DNA of 64,000 bases from Deltaproteobacteria bacterium (GTDB lineage Bacteria; Desulfobacterota; Desulfarculia; Desulfarculales; Desulfarculaceae): contig JAHLLK010000009.1 of NCBI GenBank assembly GCA_020444165.1, positions 62,001-126,000 of the forward strand. The letters run 5' to 3'. Made by a program: the position numbers and the translations under genes. A model generated the notes under the pieces. That model made no database searches and was not told the DNA's origin. It saw nothing but the letters and a program-made list of their open reading frames with translations. Every line of letters starts with the position of its first letter. Within the stretch, counting starts at the first letter, position 1. This document shows, piece by piece, positions 26,372 to 36,088 of the stretch.

Positions 26372-27928
26372 TTGCAATTCCGCCTGCTGGACCCCGGTCC
26401 CCTCTCCGCGGCCGCGAACATGGCCCTGGATGAGATCCTCACTCGCCGCGCCGGCGCGGGGGAAAGCCCGCCCACCCTCCGCTTCCTGCAGTTCTCGCCC
26501 GACGCCGCCCTGGTGGGCTATCACCAGGAGACCGCCCGGGAGCTGCGCCTGGACTACTGCCGCGAAGTGGGCATCGACCTGAACCGCCGGCTCACCGGCG
26601 GAGGGGCCATCCTGTTTCAGGGCTCGGCCCTGGGCTGGGAGCTGGTGGCCCCCCTGGGCCAGCCGCCCTTCCGGGGCGGTTTCGAGGACTCCCTGACCGC
26701 CATCTGCCAGACCGCGGCCCGGGGCCTGGCCCGCCTGGGCCTGGCGGCCTCCTTCCGCCCCCGGAACGACATCGAGGTGGAGGGGCGCAAGGTCTCGGGC
26801 ACCGGGGGGTTCGTCTTGGACGGCGGGGCCCTGTTCCAGGGCACGGTTTTGGTCAGGAACGAGATCGAGCGGTTCCTTTACGCCCTCCGAGTGCCGGTGG
26901 AAAAGCTCAAGAAGCGGGAAATTTCCTCACTCATGGACCGCATGGCCTTTCTGGAGGACCTGTTGGGCCGCGAGCTGCCGGTGAGCGAGCTGAAGGACGC
27001 CCTGGCCGCCGAATTCACGGCCAGCCTGGGCCTGGAGCTGGCGCCGGGCGGGCTCACCGCGGCCGAAGAGGCCGAGCTGGCGGCGCGGCTGCCCTATTTC
27101 CAGTCCGAGGAATGGGTGCACGGCCAGCGGGCGCCCTCGGTCCGGCCGGCCTGGCTACGGCACATCCTGGCCACGGACCAGGGCACCGTGTCGGTGAACC
27201 TCTGGCTGGACCGGAGGGGGCAGCGGGTGCAAAAGGCCCTGTTCAGCGGCGATTTCTTCAGCCGGCCCCAACGCCTGGTGCGCGACCTGGAGGCCGCGCT
27301 CCTGGGCCGCAAGGCCGATGCGGCCGGCCTGGCGGCCTTTACCCGGGAGTTCTTGGCCGGCCAGGACGGCGGCTTCCTGGGCATTTCGCCGGAGGAACTT
27401 GCCGGGGCCGTGGGCCGGGCCGCCGCCCGCCAGGACCTGGCCCGCCTGTTCAGCCCCTTGGAGGCGTCCGAACTGTTCCTGGTGGGCCTGGAACCCACCG
27501 CCCTGGGCCGGAGGCCGGCCTCCTGGCTCTTGTTGCCCTACTGCTCCAAGCCGGTGGATTGCGACTTCCGCAAAGTGCCCGACTGCGGCCGCTGCGGCGA
27601 GTGCCAGTTCGCGGATTTATACCAGCTTTCCGGGGAGTTGGGCCTGGCGCCGGTCTCCATCCAGAGCTTCGAGCACCTGCACGCGGTGCTCCAGGATTTG
27701 GCCGGCCGGGGCGAGAGCTTCGTGGGCTCTTGCTGCGAGGCGTTTTTCTGCAAGCACCAGCGGGAGATGCTGGCCACCGGCGCCCAGGGCGTGCTGGTGA
27801 ACCTGGACTCCACCACCTGCTACGACCTGGGCAAGGGCATGGAGGCCTACGTGGGGCGCTTTGACCACCAGACCTCGATGAACACCGAGCTTTTGGGCAA
27901 GGTGGCCCGGGTGATGGCCCGTGCCTGA
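26372..27928 (+). CDS. Lipoate-protein ligase A-like domain fused to DUF116
   Basis: I choose TTG 26372, with GAGG 5 nt upstream, giving 518 residues; GTG 26366 is the alternative. Residues 1 to about 260 are an LplA/BirA-type ligase: NRRLTGGGAILFQ (71-83) and the catalytic Lys in RNDIEVEGRKVSGTGG (K140). A linker leads to a DUF116 domain (about 368-518) with nine cysteines, including CX5CX7CX2CX2C at 391-411, C454, C455, C460 and C483, which could hold an Fe-S cluster. It would activate and transfer octanoate or lipoate to lipoyl domains. The next three genes match the LipS-type pathway partners. The DUF116 fusion is the odd part and its role is unknown. Confidence 0.85.
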   Translation: MQFRLLDPGPLSAAANMALDEILTRRAGAGESPPTLRFLQFSPDAALVGYHQETARELRLDYCREVGIDLNRRLTGGGAILFQGSALGWELVAPLGQPPFRGGFEDSLTAICQTAARGLARLGLAASFRPRNDIEVEGRKVSGTGGFVLDGGALFQGTVLVRNEIERFLYALRVPVEKLKKREISSLMDRMAFLEDLLGRELPVSELKDALAAEFTASLGLELAPGGLTAAEEAELAARLPYFQSEEWVHGQRAPSVRPAWLRHILATDQGTVSVNLWLDRRGQRVQKALFSGDFFSRPQRLVRDLEAALLGRKADAAGLAAFTREFLAGQDGGFLGISPEELAGAVGRAAARQDLARLFSPLEASELFLVGLEPTALGRRPASWLLLPYCSKPVDCDFRKVPDCGRCGECQFADLYQLSGELGLAPVSIQSFEHLHAVLQDLAGRGESFVGSCCEAFFCKHQREMLATGAQGVLVNLDSTTCYDLGKGMEAYVGRFDHQTSMNTELLGKVARVMARA

Positions 27929-28976
27929 GCAGGTGGACGTGCTGGTAATCGGTGGCGGCCCGGCCGGGGCCCAAGCCGCCCGCGCCGCGGCCGCGGCCGG
28001 GGCCCGGGTGCTGTTGGTGGAGAAAAAGCGCCGGGCCGGCGCCCTGCCCCACTGCGCGGAGTTCGCGCCCCGGCTCCTGGGCCTGGAGGTGGCGATCTCC
28101 GCCCGGGCCCGGGTGCAGGAGGTGGCCGGCATGGAGACCCACCTGACCGGGGGAGGCGAGGCCGCCTTTCTGCCGGGGCCGGGCTGGATTCTGGACCGCC
28201 AGGTGTTTGACCACGACCTGGTCCTGACCGCGGCCACGGCCGGGGCCGAGGTCTGGGCCGCCACCCGCTTTCTGGGCTTTGCCGGGGAGCGGGCTCTGCT
28301 GGCCCGGGGGCGGGACCAGGTGGAGGTGGGCTTTGGCGCGGCGGTGGCGGCCGACGGCGCGGCCTCGCCCGCGGCCCGGGCCGCGGGCCTCTCCGGGTTG
28401 GCCGTGGTGGCTGGCTTGCAATGGGAAGTGCCCCTGGCCCGGCCGCTCACGCGTACGCAAATCTACCTGGACCCGACCTTCCGCCCGGGCTATGCCTGGC
28501 TCTTCCCCAAGGGCCGGGCGGCCAATTTGGGCCTGGGCTGCCTGGCCGGGCTGAACCCGCCCCGCCTCTTGGAGGGCTTCCGTCAGCGGCTCCTGACCGC
28601 GGGGGTGATCCTGCCCGGCATCCTGGCCATCACCGGCGGGGCCATCGCCGTGGGCGGGCCCCGGCCCCAACCCTTTCAGGGCCGGCTCCTGTTGGCCGGC
28701 GACGCGGCCGGTCTCACCCACCCGGTGAGCGGGGCCGGCATCCCCCAGGCCGTGTTCGCCGGGGCCCTGGCCGGGGCCGCGGCGGCCCGCCTGGCCGGGG
28801 GGAAGGCCGGGGCGGCCGAGGATTACGCCACGGAGCTGGCCGGCCGCTACGGGGCGCACTTGGCCCACGGCCTGGCCCTCCGGCACGAGATGGAGGCCGG
28901 GTGGGACGGCCCGGACTTCGTGGGGCTCATGGCCCGCATCTGGCCCGGCCTGGGCGGTGGCCGCCGTGGACGCTGA
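27921..28976 (+). CDS. FAD-dependent oxidoreductase, geranylgeranyl-reductase type (LipT-like)
   Basis: The 351-residue protein begins with the dinucleotide-binding motif VLVIGGGPAGAQAARAAAAAG and ends with the FAD motif LLAGDAAGLTHPVSGAGI typical of the geranylgeranyl reductase/FixC-like family. It starts at GTG 27921, overlapping the ligase-DUF116 gene by 8 bp, and overlaps the next gene by 20 bp, so the four proteins are translationally coupled. In LipS-type lipoate operons an FAD protein called LipT is thought to pass electrons to the radical SAM lipoyl synthases; by context I infer the same role. Sequence alone would only say flavin oxidoreductase. Confidence 0.83.
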   Translation: MPEQVDVLVIGGGPAGAQAARAAAAAGARVLLVEKKRRAGALPHCAEFAPRLLGLEVAISARARVQEVAGMETHLTGGGEAAFLPGPGWILDRQVFDHDLVLTAATAGAEVWAATRFLGFAGERALLARGRDQVEVGFGAAVAADGAASPAARAAGLSGLAVVAGLQWEVPLARPLTRTQIYLDPTFRPGYAWLFPKGRAANLGLGCLAGLNPPRLLEGFRQRLLTAGVILPGILAITGGAIAVGGPRPQPFQGRLLLAGDAAGLTHPVSGAGIPQAVFAGALAGAAAARLAGGKAGAAEDYATELAGRYGAHLAHGLALRHEMEAGWDGPDFVGLMARIWPGLGGGRRGR

Positions 28977-29898
28977 ACTCTCGGCTCACCTCACCCGAGC
29001 CCGGGAAACGGCCGGGGCCGGGCCCGGCTCCCGGCTCACCATGTGCCTGCCCGGCATGTTCACGGCCTATGGCCGCCGGGGCCGCTACCCGGCCGTGTCG
29101 CTCACGGCCGGGCGTTGCGAGCAGAACTGCGCCCACTGCGGTGGCAAGCTGGCAGCCAGCATGCTGCCGGCCGAGACCCCCGAGGCCCTGGTGGCCCTGG
29201 GCCGGCGCCTGTGGCAAGAGGGCCAGGAGGGGCTCCTGCTCTCGGGCGGCAGCGACCCCACGGGCCGCCTGCCCTGGCCCCGCTTCCTGCCGGCCATCGC
29301 CGAGCTGCGGGAAACCACCGGGCTCCGGCTCTCGGCCCATGTGGGGCGGGTGGACGCGGCCCAGGCTGGAGAACTGAAACAGGCCGGGGTGGACCAGGCC
29401 CTGGTGGACGTGGTGGGCGACCCGGCCACCAGCCGGGAGATCCTGCACCTGGCCGACGGCCTGGCCGCCCAAACCGAGACCCTGGCCGCGGTGGCCGAAG
29501 CCGGCCTCACCCTGGTGCCCCACGTGATCCTGGGTCTGCACGGCGGGGCCTGGCGGGGCGAGGAAAAAGCCCTCGACATCCTGGCCGGACTGCACCCGGC
29601 CCGGGTGGTGTTCGTGGTTTTCATGCCCTTGAAGGGCACGGACCTGGCCGGGGCCAGCCCGGTGCGGCCCCGCGAGGTGGCCCGCTTCCTCTGCCTGGCG
29701 CGGGAGGCCCTGCCCCGGGCCCGCCACCACCTGGGCTGCGCCCGGCCCCGGGGAGCCTATCGCCGCGAGCTGGACGCCCTGGCCGTGGCGGCCGGCATCG
29801 ACGTGTTGGCCCTGCCCTCGGACGCGGCCCTGGCCCGGGCCGCGGAGTTGGGCCGGGTGGTGGAACATCTGGACTCCTGCTGCTCCCGGGCGGCCTGA
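28957..29898 (+). CDS. Radical SAM protein of the COG1856 type, putative lipoyl synthase half
   Basis: The 313-residue protein has the radical SAM triad at C54, C58 and C61 (GRCEQNCAHCGGKL), the GGSD motif LLLSGGSDPTGRLPWPRF and late cysteines (LGCARPRGAY, and CC near the C-terminus) that could bind a second auxiliary cluster. It belongs to the biotin-synthase-like COG1856 group. One of the two LipS proteins (LipS1/LipS2), which jointly insert the two sulfurs of lipoate, belongs to this type; I leave the number open. It starts at GTG 28957 inside the end of the FAD oxidoreductase gene. Confidence 0.85.
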   Translation: MAAVDAELSAHLTRARETAGAGPGSRLTMCLPGMFTAYGRRGRYPAVSLTAGRCEQNCAHCGGKLAASMLPAETPEALVALGRRLWQEGQEGLLLSGGSDPTGRLPWPRFLPAIAELRETTGLRLSAHVGRVDAAQAGELKQAGVDQALVDVVGDPATSREILHLADGLAAQTETLAAVAEAGLTLVPHVILGLHGGAWRGEEKALDILAGLHPARVVFVVFMPLKGTDLAGASPVRPREVARFLCLAREALPRARHHLGCARPRGAYRRELDALAVAAGIDVLALPSDAALARAAELGRVVEHLDSCCSRAA

Positions 29899-29936
29899 CC
29901 CCGCCGGAGCCGGCTTGAACGCATAAGGAGGAAAAC

Positions 29937-31016
29937 ATGCCCTTGGCCGCGGTGCAAGACCTGTACGCCATGGAAAGCCCCGAGTATCTGCGCCTGTCCC
30001 TGGCCGCCGCCATGACCCTGGATCTGGCCCCGGGCACCTTCTTTCGCGGGGCCAAGCTGGGCTGCATCAACCTGCTCCTCACCTATGCCGCGGGTTGCAA
30101 GGCCAACTGCGCCTTCTGCGGCCTGGCCCGGGAGAACCACCGCCGCGGCGACGCCCGCTTCGAGAAGTTCATCCGGGTGAGTTGGCGGGCCTTCCCCCTG
30201 GACGAGATCCTGGCCCGCTGCCGCAACGCCCCGCCGCACGTGGGCCGGGTCTGCGTGTCCATGATCACCCATCCCCGGGCCCGGGAGGACGTGCTCACGG
30301 TGTGCTCCCGGGTGCGCCGGGAGACCAGCCTGCCGGTGAGCCTTTTGATAGCGCCGACTCTGCTGGACGGCGACGACCTGCTCCGCATGCGGGACGCCGG
30401 GGCCGACCGCCTCGGGGTGGCGGTGGACGCGGCCACGCCCGAGTTGTTCGCGGCGCTACGGGGCAAGCCGGCCGGCGGCCCCCACCGCTGGGAGCATTAC
30501 TGGCGCACCTATGACCAGGCCCTGGAGATTTTCGGCGAGGACAGGGCCGGGGTGCATCTGATCCACGGCCTGGGCGAAACGGAACAAGAGCTGGTGGGGG
30601 TCATCGACCGGGCCCGGCGGGCGGGCGGCTGCACCCATCTCTTCTGCTTCTATCCCGAACGCTACTCGGCCCTGCACGAGCGGCCCCAGCCCCCGGCCGC
30701 GGGCTATCGCCGGGTGCAGATGGCCCGCTGGCTCATCGACCAGGATCTGGCCCGGGCCGCGGACATGGCGTTCGATGCGGCCGGGAGAATCACCGGCTTT
30801 GGCGCGGCCCCGGAGGTGGTGGCCCGGGCCCTGGCCTCGGGACGGCCGTTCATGACTTCGGGCTGCCCGGGCCCGGACGGCGAGGTGGCCTGCAACCGGC
30901 CCTATGGCAACGAAAAGCCCGGGCCGGACCTGCGGAACTACCCCTTCCTGCCCGAGGCTCTGGATTTGGAACTGATCACCCGACAGATGGGGGACTACGG
31001 CGAGGCGGGGGCGTAA
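29937..31016 (+). CDS. Radical SAM protein, biotin-synthase-related (COG2516), putative lipoyl synthase half
   Basis: The 359-residue protein has C54, C58 and C61 (AAGCKANCAFCGLAREN), then FIRVSWRAFPLDEI, VCVSMITHPRAREDVL and DRLGVAVDAATPELF, all typical of biotin-synthase-related COG2516 proteins. C-terminal cysteines in TSGCPGPDGEVACNRPYGNE may ligate the sacrificial auxiliary cluster. With the preceding gene it matches the LipS1/LipS2 pair, which replaces classic LipA in archaea and some bacteria. The ATG has a strong AAGGAGG site. It is the last gene of the lipoate operon. Confidence 0.85.
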   Translation: MPLAAVQDLYAMESPEYLRLSLAAAMTLDLAPGTFFRGAKLGCINLLLTYAAGCKANCAFCGLARENHRRGDARFEKFIRVSWRAFPLDEILARCRNAPPHVGRVCVSMITHPRAREDVLTVCSRVRRETSLPVSLLIAPTLLDGDDLLRMRDAGADRLGVAVDAATPELFAALRGKPAGGPHRWEHYWRTYDQALEIFGEDRAGVHLIHGLGETEQELVGVIDRARRAGGCTHLFCFYPERYSALHERPQPPAAGYRRVQMARWLIDQDLARAADMAFDAAGRITGFGAAPEVVARALASGRPFMTSGCPGPDGEVACNRPYGNEKPGPDLRNYPFLPEALDLELITRQMGDYGEAGA

Positions 31017-31371
31017 GGCAAGACCGGTGGGGCGGTTGGCCGGGGCCAGCGCCCCCGGCAGGCGTCGTCCCTTGGTTGGCGCCGGGCAGGAAGAAGGTTT
31101 GGGAAAAGGTAAAAGGCCTGGGCCGGCCTGCTTCCCGGGTACTCCGGTCCCCGCGCGGCACGGCAGGACGACAAGGTCGCGAGCCTCACGCCCTCCCCTC
31201 TCCCGTCCGGTTGACCCGCCCCGCCGCTAACCCGCGCCTGGCGGGCGGCGGGGTCTTCTCCATCCAAACCTCTTTTTCTTCGCCTTACAGGTTTGAATTG
31301 TTTTGGGAAATATGTCCGACTCATACATGTCCGGCAAAGAAACATGTCCAGCATCCGGACAATTCGAGAGC

Positions 31372-31529
31372 GATGCACGGTGCGTCCTGCACCGTGCATC
31401 TTGGAGTGTTGGCAAAAGCGTGGTTTGCCAACACTTACAAATAACTAACCTTTTAGGATCGTGATTTGGCGGGCCATCCCCGGGGTCCCCAAGCAAGTTC
31501 CACTTGCTTGGGGTGGATGCGTGGCCCGT
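31372..31529 (+). repeat. Modular four-hairpin repeat, copy R3
   Basis: Hairpin 1: GATGCACGGTGC (31372-31383) pairs with 31389-31400 around GTCCT. Hairpin 2: AGTGTTGGCAAA (31405-31416) pairs with 31424-31435. Hairpin 3: AAATAAC (31439-31445) pairs with GTGATTT (31461-31467) with one mismatch. Hairpin 4: GCGGGCCA (31469-31476) pairs with TGGCCCGT (31522-31529). In this copy the CAAG/CTTG module (31480-31516) is inside the loop of hairpin 4, not hairpin 2. Confidence 0.85.
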
Positions 31530-31729
31530 TTGAGGCCGATGGCGCACAACCAACCGCCTAAATATGGCATAAGCGACTGTTTTAAATACAATATATTTTT
31601 ATTTGCCGTGCATCGGCCGCAATTCACCTTCTCCACTTTAATCCAGGCCTTGAGCCTCTTTCCGTCCATCTTCCACTAACTAACGAAAAATATTTACCAA
31701 TGTCTCTACCTCCTCCCCTCCCGGACACC

Positions 31730-31745
31730 TGGCACGGCCTTTGCT
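31730..31745 (+). promoter_or_regulatory. Consensus sigma-54 promoter of the acyl-CoA ligase operon
   Basis: TGGCACG at 31730-31736 and TTGCT at 31741-31745 give an exact match to TGGCACRN4TTGCW (-24/-12). It lies 80 bp before the ligase start. A sigma-54 activator gene ends the same cluster (36089-37861). Confidence 0.88.
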
Positions 31746-31825
31746 CTCCCATATGCCGTCTGGAAACCACCAGAGTGTCCGGTCTGATTTGGAAAAGCTT
31801 CGCCTACCAGGGAGGGGATTCCCGC

Positions 31826-33493
<1,668 letters not shown>

Positions 33494-33508
33494 AGTAAAG
33501 TGTGAAAT

Positions 33509-34660
33509 ATGCAGTTCGATTTCAACGAGGAACAGCGGTCCCTGGCCCGCATGGTGCGCTCCTTCGCCGAGAAGGAGTTGCGCCCCAGCTACAGCAAGTG
33601 GGACCGGGAAAAGACCTTCTCCCGCCAGCTTTGGAAGAAACTCGGCGAGTTGGGGCTGTTGGGCATGCGGGTCTCCCCCGCCTGCGGCGGCCAGGGCATC
33701 GAATGCGTAACCCAGGGCATCGTGGCCGAGGAGCTGGGCCGGGGCGACCCCAACATGAGCATCGCGGTCTGCGCCGTGTCCGAGCTGGTGGGCCACATGC
33801 TGGAGCACGCCACGCCCCGGGCCCAAGCCGAGTTCCTGGCCCCCATGCTGGCCGGCAACGTGGTGCCTTCCTTTGCCGTCACCGAGCCCCATTGCGGCAC
33901 CGACGCCGGGGCCATGCGGGCCAAGGCCGTCAAGAAAGGCGACCGCTATGTGCTGAACGGCGAGAAGTCCGGGGTCACCCTGACCAAGGCCGCCGACTTC
34001 GTGCTGGTGTACGCCAAGACCAACTCCGACGCCGCGGCCAGCGGGGTGAGCGCCTTTGTGGTGCCCCTCTCCGCCCCGGGCATCACCCGGCAGTACTACG
34101 AGGACATGGGCGGCAAGTCCCTGGTCCGCGGCTCCATCTTCATGGACGAGGTGGAAATCCCCGAGGAATACCTGGTGGGCGGCCTGGGTCAGGGCTTCAC
34201 CTTGATGATGAAGGGTTTTGACGCCAGCCGGGTTTACCTGGCTCTCGCCTGCCTGGGGGCGGCCAGCATTTCGGTGGAGGAAACCATCCGCTACACCACC
34301 GAACGCCACGCCTTCAACCGGCCCTTGGCCAAGTTCGAGGCTGTGTCCTTCACCGTGGCCGAGCACGCCAGCCTTTTGGAAGCCGTGCGCCTGCTTTGCT
34401 ACAAGGCCCTGTGGCTCCGGGACCAGGGCCAGGCCAACTCCAAGGAAGCGGCCATGGTCAAATGGATGGCTCCCCGCTTCTCGGTCAACGCCATCCGTGA
34501 CTGTCTACTGTTGCACGGCCACTATGGCTACACCCAGGAGTTTCCCCTGGAGCAGCGCCTCAGGGACGTCATGGGGGTGGAGATCGCCGACGGCACCTCC
34601 CAGGTCTGCAAGATCGTCATCACCCGGGAGCTGTTCGGCCGGGAATTCCTGCCCTATTGA
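33509..34660 (+). CDS. Acyl-CoA dehydrogenase, putative cyclohexanecarboxyl-CoA dehydrogenase
   Basis: The 383-residue protein is a complete acyl-CoA dehydrogenase with FAVTEPHCGTDAGAMRAKAV, the beta-domain region GEKSGVTLTKAADFVLVYA and the helical C-terminal FAD domain (RHAFNRPLAKFE). Where MCAD-type enzymes have the catalytic Glu in YEGT, this one has Asp (EIADGTSQV, D361). It starts 15 bp after the ligase stop. Together with the next gene it would carry out the first oxidation of an alicyclic CoA ester, passing electrons to ETF. The substrate is inferred from context. Confidence 0.88.
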   Translation: MQFDFNEEQRSLARMVRSFAEKELRPSYSKWDREKTFSRQLWKKLGELGLLGMRVSPACGGQGIECVTQGIVAEELGRGDPNMSIAVCAVSELVGHMLEHATPRAQAEFLAPMLAGNVVPSFAVTEPHCGTDAGAMRAKAVKKGDRYVLNGEKSGVTLTKAADFVLVYAKTNSDAAASGVSAFVVPLSAPGITRQYYEDMGGKSLVRGSIFMDEVEIPEEYLVGGLGQGFTLMMKGFDASRVYLALACLGAASISVEETIRYTTERHAFNRPLAKFEAVSFTVAEHASLLEAVRLLCYKALWLRDQGQANSKEAAMVKWMAPRFSVNAIRDCLLLHGHYGYTQEFPLEQRLRDVMGVEIADGTSQVCKIVITRELFGREFLPY

Positions 34661-34704
34661 GGCGCGGACGGCCCCCCGGGCCCCCCTACTGGCGAGGATA
34701 TGCC

Positions 34705-35850
34705 ATGCATGAGTTGAACGACGAGCAACGGATGGTGGTGGAAACCGTGCGCCGCCTCACCGCCAAGGAAATCGCGCCTCGCGCCGCCGAGCTGGATGAA
34801 CGGGCCGGGTTTCCCCGCTACGCGGTGGAGGCCTTTGCCGCCAACGGCGTGCTTTCCCCCCTCCTGCCAGCCGCCTACGGCGGCGTGGAACTGGGGTTCC
34901 TGACCTTCTCCCTGGTGCTGGAAGAGATCGCCAAGGCCTGCGCCTCCTCGGCCCTGCTCCTCATCGCCCAGGCCGACGGCATGCTGCCCATCCTGGATAG
35001 CGGCAGCGCGGCGCTAAAGGAAAAGTACCTCACCCGGCTGGGCGGCGACTCCCAGCAATTGACGGCCATCGCCGCCACCGAGCCCTCGGCTGGCTCCGAT
35101 ATCCTGGCCATGCGCACCCGCGCCAAGCGCCAAGGCGACAAGTACATCCTGAACGGCCAGAAATGCTTCATCACCAACGGCTCGGTGGCGGATTTCTTCG
35201 TGGTCTACGCCTACACCGATCCCGACCAGAAGGCCCGGGGGATCAGCGCCTTTGTGGTGGAAAAGGGCTCGCCCGGCCTGGTCTACGGCAAGAACGAAAA
35301 CAAGATGGGCATGCGCGGCTCCCTCAACTCGGAGCTGTTCTTCGAGGACCTGGCAGTGCCGGCCGAGAACCTGGTGGGCCAGGAGGGCGGGGGCTTCGCC
35401 AACCTCATGAACACCCTTTCCCGCAGCCGGCTCTTTTGCGCCTCCCAGGCCGTGGGCATCGCCCAGGGAGCCTTTGACCACGCCCTGGCCTACGCCCACC
35501 AGCGGGTGCAGTTCGGCAAGCCCATCTCCGCCCTGGTGCCTTTGCAGTTCATGCTGGCCGACCTGGCCGCCGCCATCGCAAGCGCCCGCCTCCTCACCCG
35601 CCAGGCGGCCCAGCTCTTCGACGAGGGCGAGACCCGGCGGGCCGGCACCGCCGCGGCCATGGCCAAGTTCACCGCCTCGGACACGGCCATGCGAGTCACC
35701 ACCGACGCCGTGCAAATCATGGGCGGCTACGGCTACATGAAGGATTACCCCGTGGAGCGCATGATGCGCGACGCCAAACTGACCCAGATCTACACCGGCA
35801 CCAACCAGATCATGCGCCTGATCGTGGGCCGCGATTTGGTGGGGAGATAA
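34705..35850 (+). CDS. Acyl-CoA dehydrogenase with Asp91 and no catalytic Glu, putative cyclohex-1-ene-1-carboxyl-CoA dehydrogenase
   Basis: From ATG 34705 the protein has 381 residues with normal acyl-CoA dehydrogenase motifs (IAATEPSAGSDILAMRTRAK, GQKCFITNGSVADFFVVYA, QIMGGYGYMKDYPVERMMRD). The usual catalytic Glu (YEGT) is replaced by Thr (IYTGTNQI, T364), while residue 91 is Asp (AQADGMLPI). In the characterised cyclohex-1-ene-1-carboxyl-CoA dehydrogenase a D91 base and loss of the C1 Glu base allow 1,4-elimination to the 1,5-diene. I infer the same reaction, which would deliver the benzoyl-CoA pathway intermediate cyclohexa-1,5-diene-1-carboxyl-CoA. Confidence 0.85.
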   Translation: MHELNDEQRMVVETVRRLTAKEIAPRAAELDERAGFPRYAVEAFAANGVLSPLLPAAYGGVELGFLTFSLVLEEIAKACASSALLLIAQADGMLPILDSGSAALKEKYLTRLGGDSQQLTAIAATEPSAGSDILAMRTRAKRQGDKYILNGQKCFITNGSVADFFVVYAYTDPDQKARGISAFVVEKGSPGLVYGKNENKMGMRGSLNSELFFEDLAVPAENLVGQEGGGFANLMNTLSRSRLFCASQAVGIAQGAFDHALAYAHQRVQFGKPISALVPLQFMLADLAAAIASARLLTRQAAQLFDEGETRRAGTAAAMAKFTASDTAMRVTTDAVQIMGGYGYMKDYPVERMMRDAKLTQIYTGTNQIMRLIVGRDLVGR

Positions 35851-35855
35851 GGGAA

Positions 35856-35931
35856 GGTGTGGGGGGAAGGACCCTTTTTGGGAAAAAAGGGTCCTTCCCC
35901 CCACACCCCCCATCCCCCCAAAAACTTCATA
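35856..35931 (+). terminator. Repeated 22-bp-stem hairpin after the dehydrogenase operon (copy 2)
   Basis: Arms 35856-35879 and 35884-35907 are reverse complements (GGTGTGGGGGGAAGGACCC plus a T run). The flank CCCATCCCCCCAAAAACTT follows. Stem, flank and position (6 bp after a stop codon) match copy 1 after dxs at 1776-1857. The T run in the stem suggests terminator function. Confidence 0.8.
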
Positions 35932-36088
35932 TGGTTCATAAGCCGAAAGCTGCCCAACAGCCGGCAGCAAATCACCCTGGCCTGGGCGAGCCGTTCTTCC
36001 TCTTGACCTGGACTCCCGGCGATGCTTGAGTTGAATATAGCCCTGCCGTTGTAGAGTTCACCGGCCCCCCGAAGGGAGAGAACCGGCT

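Larger units (their letters stand above)
31017..31825. other. Long regulatory intergenic region before the acyl-CoA ligase operon
   Basis: The 809 bp hold no gene. 31017-31300 is plain GC-rich DNA. Repeat R3 covers 31372-31529. An AT-rich stretch (about 31560-31660) could be an IHF-type bend. A sigma-54 promoter is at 31730-31745. Five TGTCCGG/CCGGACA-type heptamers lie at 31328, 31345 (one mismatch), 31355, 31721 and 31776. Confidence 0.75.

Noticed and set aside
28421..29377. 318-codon plus-strand frame across the FAD oxidoreductase and first radical SAM gene
   Set aside because: Out-of-frame shadow; both in-frame genes have clear motifs.
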